Below are positions 45,930 through 57,419 of a DNA stretch of 64,000 nt, piece after piece; positions within the stretch are counted from its first letter, which is position 1; each line of letters opens with the position of its first letter. The stretch covers positions 372,001-436,000 of the forward strand of contig NW_024067792.1 in assembly GCF_009389715.1 (NCBI RefSeq). Reading direction: 5' to 3'. The notes below the pieces were generated by a model. It saw only the letters and a program-made list of their open reading frames with translations. It made no database searches and was not told the origin of the DNA. Source of the stretch: Phoenix dactylifera. Lineage: Eukaryota; Streptophyta; Magnoliopsida; Arecales; Arecaceae. The translations under genes were made by a program, and so were the position numbers.

Positions 45930-47083
45930 ATGGAGCAGACCAAGGAGCTCTTGCAAGCCCAAACACACGTCTACCACCACATCCATGGCAACGCCATCTC
46001 CATGTTCCTCAAGTGTGCCGTGGAGCTCGGCATCCCCGACGCCATCCACGCCCACGGCCAACCCCTCCCCTTCTCCCGCCTGGTCTCCTCCCTCGCCATC
46101 CCCCCTTCCAAAGCCCCCTCCCTCCGCCGCCTCCTGCGCCTCCTCACGCACACGGGCTTCTTCACCATCCATCCGGACCTCGACAGCTCCGGCGAGGACG
46201 CCTACTCCCTCACTCCCAGCTCCCAACTCCTCCTCAAGAGCAGCCCCACCAGCCTCGCCTCCTTTGTCGTCGGCATCCTCGACTCCAGCATACTGTCCCC
46301 TTTTCAGCTCCTCAGCGCCTGGTACCGGAGCGAGCATCCCGCCACCGCCGCCGAAATGGCCCGCGGCATGCCCATTTGGGACTGGGCCAGAGCGAACCCC
46401 CACTTCAACCTCCTGTTCAACGAAGCCATGGCCAGCGACACCAGCGTCGTGGCCAAGGTGCTAGTCACCGACTGCAAGGCCGCCTTCCATGGGCTGAGGT
46501 CCCTCGTGGATGTCGGCGGTGGCAACGGGATGTTCGCGATGGGGATCGCCGAGGCCTTTCCGCATATAAAGTGCACCGTCTACGACCTCCCTCACGTCGT
46601 CGCCACCATGCCGGAGAGCCCGGTCGTCGAGGCCGTGGGAGGGGACATGTTCGAGCGCATTCCTCCGGCTGATGCCGTGTTTCTTAAGGTGATGATCACG
46701 TCGATCCTGCGACTAATTTCTAATCATTGGTGGTTTCTTGGTTGCAGCACGTACGTATTCTAATTTCTACTGCATGCATGCAGCTGATACTGCACACGTT
46801 GACTGATGAGCAATGCGTGAAGATACTGAGGCTGTGCAAGGAAGCGATTCCGAAGAGAGAGGAGGGAGGGAAGGTGCTGATCGTGGACGTGGTCTTGAAT
46901 TCGGACCAGCAAGATTATATGGTGACGGAGTCACAGCTGGTGTGGGATTTGGTGATGCTGCAGGCCACGGGTGGGAAGGAGAGAGAAGAGCATGAATGGA
47001 AGAAGGTTTTCACGGAAGCAGGTTTTGTGGACTACAGGGTGACGCCATTGGGTGCACGGTCTTTAATTGAGGTGTTTCCTTAA
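45930..47083 (+). CDS. SAM-dependent O-methyltransferase (family 2, COMT/ZRP4-like)
   Basis: Transfers a methyl group from S-adenosylmethionine to a phenolic hydroxyl of a small molecule in the cytosol; the substrate cannot be read from sequence. Exon 1 is 45930-46688 and exon 2 is 46784-47083, with a 95-bp phase-0 GT-AG intron at the usual family position; 352 residues. Seen: N-terminal dimerisation region (about 1-110), LVDVGGGNG SAM motif (about 192-200), TVYDLPHVV (216-224), GGDMFERIPPADAVFLK (237-253), catalytic His at about 257 in LILHTLTDE, and GGKEREEHEW near the end. The usual HDW after the catalytic histidine is HTL here. A second in-frame acceptor at 46747 would add 12 residues. 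The start is the first ATG, fitting family N-termini. GC-rich coding sequence. Confidence 0.92.
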
Positions 47084-47574
47084 CCATGTAGTGGTACCGG
47101 GGTTTGTGAAGATTCACCGAAGAGACCACCTTTAAGACAGATAAATATCATGCAATAACGTAAGAGATCTAGAGATCCCTTATATAATGTTTAATGAGCA
47201 AGGAGTATCCCTGATTCTCTTCTGCCCATATATAATATATATATTGCTTTGCATTTTCTCGGTGATGGATGTCAAAAGGGCCTGTTTCTCCAAAAAAAAA
47301 GGTGAATTATACTAATCTCCTTTTAACATATGACTAGAAAATTGTTTATGTGTATATAAAGAGAGGTCATAGAAGATTTGGCCAGCCAAAAGTATTTTAC
47401 GTATAGATCTAGTTTACGATTTAAACGTTAAATTCAAATATAGAAGGAAGTCTCGAATCAACAAAGCTTATTGATAAGATCCGTAGGAAACATATCCTCC
47501 ACCTTGTACTCTTTACTTTCTTTTAATCTGGTAGGATGTACTCACGTTAAAACTATATGCATTGTCATTTTCAC

Positions 47575-47608
<34 letters not shown>

Positions 47609-47793
47609 GGGTCATAATCCCTTGGGTCCAATCATCAAAATGAGTTGAAATAACAAAATGAGGTTACTATATATACTCCCAAGACTTAAAAAAGTAAAGT
47701 AGTTGTTAATTAGTTCCATCTCATAAATGAAGACCCCTGAATATTCGGCTTATAGTAGATATAATAATTGTTATACAACAAACATAGAGGACA
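47084..47793. other. O-methyltransferase 3' region and spacer
   Basis: It should hold the 3' untranslated region. Beyond about 47290 it is AT-rich with A-runs at 47573-47606, possibly the tail of a small retroposed element. No gene seen. Confidence 0.3.
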
Positions 47794-48241
47794 GATTTTT
47801 GTGTATATATTCCTATAGATACATGTTATTGCATATTTACCCTCAAAAAAATAATATTTGTATATACACCCCTTAATTCATTCTATTTTTGCAGCAACAC
47901 CCTTCTCATTAGATTTTTGGCAGACAATGTCAACGAGTATCTGCTTTAAGTTTTCAATGATTTTATTACCTTTTTGCATTAATATTTTGAAAAAAAATAT
48001 CATTCAATTTGTATTGTAAAGAATTATGTTTGTATAATTTTTTACGGATATTAATGCTCAGCGATAGTAGAGTCATTTTGTGCTTGAAGTAATTACTCAC
48101 TATATTAATTGTTAGCTCAAAATCTAAAGGGATGAGTATTGTTGCGAAAACATACTAAATTAAGGATGTAGATATAAATAGTGATTTTTAAGGAATAAAT
48201 ATGTAGTTACCTATATTTATAGAGTATATACATAAAAACTC
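47794..48241. mobile_element. foldback MITE related to the one at 33139
   Basis: The left arm (about 47794-47882) and right arm (about 48155-48241) are imperfect inverted repeats. GATTTTTGTGTATATAT on the left pairs with ATATACATAAAAACTC on the right. Length (448 bp), arm length and motifs such as GTATATAC and ACCCT resemble the 33139-33573 element. No coding content. Confidence 0.65.
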
Positions 48242-48624
48242 GCATCTGCTAAGGTTGCACTTGGGTAGAGTTGGTGCCATGGAGGAACAACCGCATAGAT
48301 GGAGGCAGCCTAACCCAAGTATTACAAGGGTCGCACCACCATGCTCGAGTACAATATCATAATCTTTTTTTTTTTAAGTAAATATCATCATCTTTGTCAT
48401 CACAAAAACCTTCAGCTTCAGATTCTCTTTCATTTGACTGAAAGATCTTTAGATGGGAGTCATGATCAAGCTTCATTTTGAAGAAGGGCGAAAGGCAAGA
48501 ATAGTGCAAGTTTAAACAAGAATACTGGGATGTACAACATGAGTAGTAGAGAATATCCCCACAACGTGTGGTAGATCTCCACCATGAACTCCACGTTGAG
48601 CTCATCGTAAGCCTTCTCAAACTA
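48242..48624. other. left flank of Copia-2
   Basis: No feature recognised. A T-run lies at 48366-48375. Confidence 0.3.
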
Positions 48625-48629
48625 CTGCT

Positions 48630-48889
48630 TATTGAGGCTGTTACACCGTTACTGTCACCTCCGCCTTGAGAAGGATCCTGGGAGGTTTCAGTGAACAACC
48701 GAGTTGTTTACAACTACTCCCAGCTACTAACTAAGCTGTTCTCGAGTTGTTCTAACTTACCTTGATCTTAGGAGTATACTAGTCTTCCCTGTAATCAGTT
48801 ACAAAAACATTCCAATATAAAAATACATCTCCTGCAACTCTTAAGTGGGTAAGGAGACTTCAGTAAAACTACTGATCATATTCTCTATA
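48630..48889 (+). repeat. Copia-2 5' LTR
   Basis: 260 bp. TATAAAAATAC near 48818 is a plausible TATA element. Confidence 0.95.
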
Positions 48890-48901
48890 TGGTATCAGAG
48901 C
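48890..48901 (+). other. Copia-2 primer binding site
   Basis: TGGTATCAGAGC, complementary to the 3' end of initiator tRNA-Met, directly after the 5' LTR. Confidence 0.9.
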
Positions 48902-48944
48902 GGGTTATCTCCATCGAGTTTTTTTTTTCTAATCCGTCAGTCCC

Positions 48945-51900
48945 ATGGCTGCCTCTTCCACTACTACCTCCCCGCTGGTTCCTCAGTCCGCCTCGTTTTC
49001 CACTGAGAATTCTTTAGTTGCCATTAACGTCTCTACTCAAATAACTGCTCGGCTCAACCCGACAAATTTTTCGTCATGGAGTGCTTAGTTCGAATCTCTT
49101 CTCCTTGGCTACAATCTCTATGGTTATGTTGATGGCACTATCACCAGTTCGTCTATCTCTGATGGTTCTTCTTCCAACCAACCAACCAGTTCTTCCTTCT
49201 CCTACTGGTTTCGCCAGGACAAACTTATACTGAGTGCCATCTTGGCTTCTGTTTCGGATGCTGTATTACCTCTCATAGCATCCTCTAAAACAGCAAGAGA
49301 AGCTTGGAGCAAGCTGAACAAGCTTTATGCCAGCCGCTCCCGCACTCGTGTCATGCAGCTCAAGGAGGAGTTAACTCTTCTTCAACGAGGTAACTAGAGT
49401 GTTACTGACCTTTTACACTATGTTAAGACCCGTGCAGATGAACTTGCTCTCATCGACTCTCCTCTCTCTGATGACGATATTACTCTCTACGTCCTACATA
49501 GGCTTGGTGCCGAATTCCGTGATATTGCTGCTCCCATTCGGGCACGCGAATCATCCTTGTCGTTTGAGGAGCTTCATGATCTGTTGATTAGCCATGAGAC
49601 CTACTTAAAATGTCTTGAGACTTCCTCTCAACAGCTGGTTGCTACTGCTAATACCACCCAGCGCCGGCCGTCTTTCGGACAACGCTACTCCAAACGCCAA
49701 TCCTCGGATCATAAAGGTGACTACAAGTTCAAGTCCTCCAGGCCTCGCTATGCACCTAAATGCCAACTATGTGGTCGTATTGGCCACACTGCCAAACATT
49801 GTTCTCAACTGAACATCTCCGAACCAACTGCCAACTGCACCTCTACCACTCCATCACCTGACAAACGATGGCTGGTTGACTCGGCGGCTTCTCACAACAT
49901 TACTACAAAGTTATCTAATCTTCATCTCCATTCAGAATATGATGGCACGGATGAAGTCGTCATTGGTGATGGATCTGGATTGCCTGTGACACATACTGGT
50001 TCGCTATCTCTTCCTTTTTCTGGCCGTATATTTCATATAAATGATACCCTATGTGTTCCCAACCTTCAAAAAAATCTCATTTCCGTTCATCAATTTACCA
50101 AGGATAATAATGTTTTCATGGAATTTCATCCTTCTTATTTTTTTGTCAAGGATCGGAGCACGGGGAAGCTTCTTCTGCAAGGGCCGTGTGAGCATGGTGT
50201 TTATCCTCTTCCGAACAAGGGTACCCTCCAACTGTCTTCTTCAAAACTCGCATTTGTTCATGAGAAAGCTTCCTTCGCCGGTTGGTACAATCGTCTTGGT
50301 CATCCGTCTTCAAAAACTGTTTCTTGTCTTCTTTCTTCTCTTTCACTTCCTGTTAATGGTTCAATATCCCGCCCAAGTCTGTGTACGTCTTGTGCTGTTA
50401 ATAAATCTCATAAATTACCTTTTAAATCTCCTGGCTTGACAAGCACTGCCCCTCTAGAGCTCCTCTACACTAATGTCTGGGGTCCGGCTCCCATTGCCAG
50501 TGTTGATGGATACAAATATTACGTCATCTTTGTCGATCATTTCACTCGATACGTGTGGTTCTTTCCTATTAAACAAAAATCTGACGTTAGAACTTTATTT
50601 CCTCAGTTTCACCGCATGCTTACAACTCGTTTTAATACTCAAATTCATGGGCTATACTCTGATAATGGTGGTGAGTTTGTAGCTCTACAACCATATCTTT
50701 CAGACCATGGCATTAGCCACTACACGTCGGCTCCACATACCCCACAACAAAACGGTGTTTCCGAACGACGCCATCGTCATGTAGTTGAAACTGGACTCAC
50801 TATCCTTACTCATGCCTCTCTTCCACAAGCCTTCTGGTTGTATGCATTCTCTGCAGCTACTTATCTCATTGACAGGATGCCTACTCCATTACTCAAGCAT
50901 AAATCTCCATTTGAGGCCTTGCTCGGCATGCAGCCGAATTATCTCAAGCTTCGAACTTTTGGCTGTCTTTGTTACCCATGGCTAAAGCCTTACACCACTC
51001 ATAAACTACAACCTAAGTCCCTTCCCTGTCTTTTTGTTGGTTATTCCACAAGTCAGAGTGCTTACTTGTGTCTTCATCTTCCAACAAATCGACTGTATGT
51101 CTCCCGTCATGTCCAGTTTGATGAGTCTGTTTTTCCATATATTGAGTATTCAGCATCCCGTTCTCTGTCGCCTGCTTCAATTGGTCTCTCTCCATCTCCC
51201 ACCTTCCTGGTTCCTCTTGTGTCGCTGCAAGTTCCTGTTGTCAACCAACCCATGCAAGCCGGCTCTTCATGCGATTCATCTCCGTCCACTTCGGCCGCAT
51301 CTCCTAAGTTGTCAACCTCTGCTACACCGTCTGCTACCCCCGTCCTGAAAAATCCTCCGGCACATGCGCCAGCTCGCAATCATCCCATGATCACCTGTTC
51401 GATGAACAATATCTACAAACCTAAACAGATGTTTGCTGCAACTAAGCATCCGCTCCCTTCCGCCATCGAACCAACTTGTGTCAGTCAGGCTCTCAAAGAT
51501 CCTCGCTGGCGTGCTGCAATGTCTGAGGAATTCACTGCTCTCCTTCGCCATGGCACGTGGGACCTTGTTCCTCCTAGTTCTAATCAAAATCTTGTGGGCA
51601 GCAAATGGGTGTTCCGGGTGAAACGGGACTCCAATGGCTCCATCAGCCGATTCAAAGCTCGCCTGGTTGCTAAAGAATTTCATCAACGACCGGGTGTGGA
51701 TTACTCCGAGACGTTCAGTTCTGTGGTAAAATCGGCAATCATTCGCCTCATCTTATCTCTTGCAGTTATGAAGGGTTGGTGTCTTCGCCAGTTAGATATC
51801 AACAACGCATTCCTCCATGGCATCCTTGATGAATCTGTGTTCATGAAACAGCCGCCTGGGTTTGAGGATCCTTCTAAACCAACTTTCGTTTGTAAGCTAC

Positions 51901-53051
51901 GGAAGAGCATCTACGGTCTCAAGCAGGCTCCGCGATCCTGGTTTCGATCCCTTCGGGAGGTTCTTATCAGTCACGATTTTCAGTCATCCTATACCGACAC
52001 CTCCTTATTCATCTATCGCTCAGATAACATCATCTGCTACTGCCTTGTCTATGTGGATGATATTATCATCACTGGCAATCACTCTTCCTTTGTTTCACAG
52101 CTTATTACTCATCTGAGCACACGATTTTCACTCAAAGACCTGGGCAATCTTCATTACTTCCTGGGCATCGAAGTCATCCCAACAGACCAGGGTCTTTTTC
52201 TTTCCTAGCACCGATATGTGCGCGATCTTCTAGCTCGCACTAACATGGATGGAGCAAAGATAGTTCAGACTCCTCTTTCAACCAGTGCTTCTCTTGTTCT
52301 TCATGATGGTTCTCCCCCAGCCGATGCCACTACCTATCGTCAGGTCCTTGGTAGTCTTCAGTATCTGAGTCTTACTAGACCTGATATAGTGTTTGCTGTC
52401 AATCGCCTTTCTCAGTTCATGCATCGGCCCACATCAACCCATTGGACTGCTGCCAAATGACTACTTCGGTATCTTAAGCACACAATGTTTGATGGTCTTC
52501 TTCTTCGAAAGCACAGTCCTCTGGAGCTTTGCACTTATACTGATGCTGACTGGGCTGGGGACCATGACACTCGTGTTTCTACCACAACCTTCATCACATT
52601 CCTTGGCCGGAATCCCATTTCCTGGACTGCTCGTAAGCAACGTGCTGTTTTCCGCTCTTCTACGGAGGCGGAATTCCGTGCCATGGCAGCTGCAACTTCT
52701 GAAACAATTTAGCTTCGGTCCCTTCTATCCGAGCTTGGTATTCCTCTGTCTACTCCTCCCAAGCTATACTGTGACAACATTGGAGCACATCACTTCAGTC
52801 TCAACCTAGTGCAGCACTCTCGTATGAAGCATCTTGAGATTGATCTACTTTTTGTTCGTGATCTAGTGCAGAAAGGCAAGATTAGTGTTCATCATGTTCA
52901 TACTCTCGATCAGCTCGCCGATCTGTTGACTAAACCATTGGCTCGGCTTCGTTTTCAACTGCTCAAAAGCAAGATCGGCCTTGCAAATGGCGCGCTTATC
53001 TTGAGGGGGCATATTGAGGCTGTTACACCGTTACTGTCACCTCCGCCTTGA
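48945..53051 (+). pseudogene. Copia-2 gag-pol with five nonsense codons, no frameshift
   Basis: One frame from ATG 48945 (MAASSTTTSPLVPQS) to TGA 53049-53051, the end lying in the 3' LTR. Domains in order: gag (to about 49740), CCHC knuckle CQLCGRIGHTAKHC (49761-49802), protease with DSAAS instead of DSGAS (about 49878), and integrase (WYNRLGHPSS, YSDNGGEF, TPQQNGVSERRHRH). Reverse transcriptase ([24 protein letters not shown] at 52050-52061) and RNase H (TDADWAGD, DLLTKPL) follow. Stops: TAG 49086, TAG 49395, TAG 52206, TGA 52458 and TAG 52710. The element cannot make its own proteins, but its ends are intact and it could move in trans. Confidence 0.93.
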
Positions 53052-53271
53052 GAAGGATCCTGGGAGGTTTCAGTGAACAACCGAGTTGTTTACAACTACT
53101 TCCAGCTACTAACTAAGCTGTTCTTGAGTTGTTCTAACTTACCTTGATCTTAGGAGTATACTAATCTTCCCTGTAATCAGTTACAAAAACATTCCAATAT
53201 AAAAATACATCTCCTGCAACTCCTAAGTGGGTAAGGAGACTTCAGTAAAACTACTGATCATATTCTCTATA
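53012..53271 (+). repeat. Copia-2 3' LTR
   Basis: Same length as the 5' LTR and about 98.5% identical by my count. Followed by target duplicate CTGCT. Confidence 0.95.
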
Positions 53272-53370
53272 CTGCTTATATAGAATATTGGGAGGTTGAG
53301 AGGGCCTACAATGGACAAGAATATGACATTTGTCAGTTTGCAAAAGACTTTTGAGATAATCTTCTAGGCT

Positions 53371-55438
53371 ATGTATGTCACGCTCCTAACGCAACATTCA
53401 GGTTGGCTACATGACACGGCCGCAAACTTCCTAAGACATAGCCTAAGAGAATATGCAAGGTCTGAAAATTTATTACAACCTCAATATCATTGAATAATAA
53501 TGACCTCAATTTATAACTAGTACAATTATAAAATTTAATCATCCGACCAGTATTAGTGATGGCCTATCTATTTATCCTTTCGCTTATGATTCCAACTATA
53601 GCCAAGTACAAAGCGACTTGCAACACTGAAAGAGAAAGAGGAAGGGGTTGTGAGCTTTACAGCTCAGTAAGAATCTCCACATATTCACACTAACACAATA
53701 ATAATATAAGTTTGAAAACTACAAGAAATCGTTGCACATATCATAAAATCACAAATCGGCTATCAATAATGCTTGAATAATCAATATAAATATGTATATC
53801 AAATATCAATAGAAATCCAGCCACTCAAAAATGATATATCATATGATATCTCATAAATCTTCATTAGTATTTTGAATGCTTTTCACTCCATTCCTTTTTA
53901 ACTTGATCAGATCAATTATCTTTTCGATTTTGGGCTAAATTTCGGTCACATTTTCAGCCTGTGATGGGGCAGTCAATAGTATTACATTTTCTGCCTGTGA
54001 CGGGCAACCGATAGTATCACATTTTCAGCCTGTGATAGGAAAACCGATAGTATTACATTTTCAGCCTGTGATGGGGCAACCGATAGTATCACATTTTTAG
54101 CCTATGACAAGGTAATCGATAGTATTACATTTCCATCTTATGATGAGGCAATCGATAGTATCACATTTCCAACCTATGACAGGGTAGTAGATAGTAATGA
54201 GATAAGCACAAAGTCCTTGTTCATTTATTCAAGTTCATATCCACACACAATTCATTTTTATTTTTGAGTTTAGACTAACCACGATAACGTTTTTCGCCCA
54301 TGACGAAGCAATCAATATAACATGATTAGTCGAGAGCACCACATCTATTAGTTCGATTATGCATGTGTAAGTTATGCACATATATGCATACATCATACTA
54401 TCAATTACAAGCATACATGATCAAAATATGATTTAATACAAAAACCATCACAAAACTATTCTTGCTTCTTACTTATCTGGATCATTAGCATATCATACAT
54501 ATATATGGTACATAAATATCTATATCATGTAGGTCAGTGTATAAAAATTCTCATCTCTTTGCTGACAACCAAAACAGACTGATCACCTGCCCACACAGGG
54601 TCTGCAGAACCCTGCTCAATGTCCTCTTGTTCAAAAGATTGTTTTTCTACATAACCAAATCAACATCAAAAATCATCCGAAGTATCCAACAATCCAGAGC
54701 CCTCTATTGATCCATTAAAGGGTCCACCATTACGTAATCTGGGACTACCCTCTGAGTTCTTTTAACCAAAATTTTCCTGGATCAAGCTAGAGAGTGAAAG
54801 CACCAACAAAAAGAGAGAGAAGAGAGAAAATAAAGGAAGAAGAAGAGAAATGTGAGGCCCTCTCTCCTTCCTCCTTCCTGGAACAGGTGTTTGGTGACAG
54901 CAACCACTCGTAGTCAGCAGCCCCAGCAGTCGACAACCCAAGGTGGCGCCGACGATGTGGCACGCCCGGTAGCAGCTGGCAAAAATGGAAGGAATAACGT
55001 GAAACAGGGAGACCCTGTTCACGATTATTCCGGTGACTCACCAGCTAGATTTCAAAGAAGAGATAGTGGCCTAACAACCAAAAGAAGGAGAGAACAACCA
55101 ACCAGAAAGACTCACCTCTAGCAAGCTCTCCCAGCCAGATCGATGGCGAAAACCCCAAGATCCTCTGCAGCAATGACCTCAAAAATTATCTCAAAATCAG
55201 CGACAAACTTGGGTGATTAACGATGAGGCTCGAAGGAGGGTTGAGATCCTTTAAATAGACACAGATGCTAGGGTTTCCCTAACCTCCAACAAAGTCGAAG
55301 AGGAGCCAGAGTCGGTCTCCTCTTCTGACTCAAACACGGGAACCCCATTCCCCTTTGTTTTTTTTTTTTCATTTCGTTTGGGCCAAAATACTAGACCGGT
55401 CAAGTGGATTGGCCCCGTTTACAGGGTCCCACAATGCA
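53371..55438. mobile_element. solo LTR (~2.06 kb) with a 36-bp tandem array
   Basis: The segment 53376-55433 starts TGTCACGCTCC and ends GGGTCCCACA. It is flanked by ATGTA (53371-53375) and ATGCA (55434-55438), a 4-of-5 match. It shares its layout with 3239-5358: similar start, a CTCAGTAAG block about 280-390 bp in, a GA-rich stretch near three quarters, and GGTCAAGTG before the end. No internal coding domain, so it is read as a solo LTR of a large retrotransposon, lineage unknown. Confidence 0.7.
53947..54197 (+). repeat. seven tandem 36-bp units
   Basis: Units begin at 53947, 53983, 54018, 54054, 54090, 54126 and 54162; one is 35 bp and the others 36. The core is ATTTTCAGCCTGTGATGGGG. Odd units begin CACAT and even units TACAT, so the true period may be 72 bp. 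A decayed unit may lie at 54280-54325. Confidence 0.9.
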
Positions 55439-56151
55439 TCAAGCTTATTGGCTTGAAATCATACCAATTAAGGTACGAGGCCCATCATTCCACCCAAACT
55501 CGTTCGTAGTAAAATAGAATTGCACAAAGATTTTTTAAAGTTGGGCTGTCTTAGGATTAATTCAAAATCAATCTGGTTATATGAATAGATTCAGGTGTAG
55601 CCCTCGAACCTAATGGATCACTAGGGATGCACCAGTTGGGAACTACTTTGCTCCTAGACATGACATGGCTAATAGTTTTATAATTTTTTAAATATGCTAT
55701 TTACTGAAAAAAAGGTTATAGAAAGAAATGAACTGTGTTCGCTATAAGATTTTGGGATGTAGAATCATATTTTATTAAGTTTTATCCTTAATCAATTTAT
55801 GATCATCATATATCATAAATTTCTAAAATTCTTATAAATATGGCAATATCTTCTAAACTAAGTTAAATTTTGTTATTTGTATTTTTCATTGTTTATTCTA
55901 TTTCTAATAAACATATTATTGTCAAGTAGAAGTTTAACTGAGTTGATGGATGGGTATGGAGTCATATAAAATAAATGGATTGAGTATGAGTTTTTAGTTT
56001 TCTTAACTTGATTATAAATATGTTTTGAGTTTTTTTTAATGTTAAGCTGGATCAACCTAATCCGAACCCAACCCAATCCCATGCCTTGCATGGCATCCAT
56101 GCTAGCCAAGTCCAAAGCTGGACTCCTTGTGTCATATTCCCACCAAACCTT

Positions 56152-56154
<3 letters not shown>
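55439..56154. other. unassigned spacer
   Basis: AT-rich, no gene or element that I can name. Confidence 0.3.
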
Positions 56155-56223
<69 letters not shown>

Positions 56224-56262
56224 TATATGTGTGTGTGTGTGGGTGTATATATATATATATAG
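56155..56262. repeat. (CT)n(AT)n(GT)n compound microsatellite
   Basis: CT units 56155-56190, AT units 56191-56220, GT units 56228-56240, then more TA. Likely highly variable between individuals. Confidence 0.95.
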
Positions 56263-56403
56263 ACAGGATGCAGAGGGAAATTTTCCGTAAGATTTTTTTT
56301 TTTTTTGAGAGCAAGATTCTTCTCATATATAAAAATATTTCACATAAAAATATTTTCTGAAGGAAAGTTTTTCACATAAAGATATTTGGACTCTTACTCG
56401 CTG

Positions 56404-56735
56404 TTAGGATTTCCATAAAAACAAAAACACCATTTCGCTAATTCCTAAAACAAACGAAATATCTATGAGAACACGGTTTCCACGAATCCCAGAGTCATTC
56501 AGTTTCCCGAAAACTTGGACTCTCATTGACTTTTTCCTTAAGTTTTTCATGTGTATACGGTTTTTCCACGAATTCAAGTTTGTCACGAATCCAAAACGAA
56601 TCCTACTGGATTCTAAAAATCGGGACACGCGTTCCTTTTGTGGGCTTCTCTGTTTCCATAAAAACGAAATAACGGGAATAATAACGCCTGTCACCTTTTG
56701 CGTGTATGCTTAATAAAAGCAAAAAAAATACTAAA
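56404..56735. repeat. short repeat with direct TTCCATAAAAAC ends
   Basis: TTTCCATAAAAACAAAA near 56408 and TTTCCATAAAAACGAAAT near 56651 are near-identical direct repeats about 245 bp apart, with related AACGAAAT and CACGAAT words between. It may be a small non-autonomous element in the B12D promoter region. Family unknown. Confidence 0.35.
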
Positions 56736-57106
56736 TCAAGAATAAGATCGAAATACATATATACATATATATATATATATAGAAAAAATAATTCCTTCCA
56801 CAGTTTTTAAATTTCATGAATCCCGGCTGCCTCGCTGACGTTGCTTGGTGGGAAAACAGAATCCTCCTCATGCTTTCCTCTGCCTCCACGAAAATCCAAT
56901 CATAAACCGCCACGTATTCGTAGTAGCCCGTTATTCTTGACTCGGATCCGTTCGAAGAATTCAACCGTGGACTCTATAGTTTGCGTGTCTTGCTTGGCTT
57001 CCTCTCTCTACATATACTTGGTTTTCTTCTGCTTTCCCCACGTTATTGGAAGCCTCTCTTCTTTGCCATTGCTCTCTGGATTCCTCCAACCTTTCTTCCA
57101 GCTCCA

Positions 57107-57341
57107 ATGGCTTCCTTCACTTCGAGCAGATGGTTGAGACCTGAGGTAACCCATCAGCCTTCACCTTCTCTCTTTTAAGTTAGCCTTGACACCTTCGTAT
57201 ATGCTAGGTTTCTGGTTATGTAGTTTTAAGATCAAAGCGTCAGACTGATTGGATATTAAAAGTTATTGTTTGTTCTTCAATCATATTATCCAAGAAAACG
57301 TCTTCTCTTTTCATCAGCCTTCACGACCTTCTTTTTTTTGC

Positions 57342-57419
<78 letters not shown>

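Larger units (their letters stand above)
48625..53276 (+). mobile_element. Copia-2, full-length LTR retrotransposon
   Basis: LTRs 48630-48889 and 53012-53271 are both 260 bp and differ at four positions that I count, so the insertion is recent. CTGCT flanks both sides (48625-48629, 53272-53276). The LTRs begin TATTGAGG and end TCTATA, a non-canonical TA...TA pair. A perfect primer site TGGTATCAGAGC (48890-48901) follows the 5' LTR without a gap. A polypurine-type TTGAGGGGGCA precedes the 3' LTR. The gag-pol is one continuous frame interrupted only by stops. Confidence 0.95.

Noticed and set aside
45791..46672. 293-codon frame, and others, overlapping the O-methyltransferase exon 1
   Set aside because: Shifted frames of a GC-rich exon; the 45930 frame carries the SAM-binding motifs.
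48890..48901. Possible tRNA gene
   Set aside because: Only the 12-nt complement of a tRNA end is present, placed directly after an LTR; it is a primer binding site.
53947..54197. CRISPR-like array
   Set aside because: The units are adjacent without spacers, and the host is a plant; it is a plain tandem repeat.
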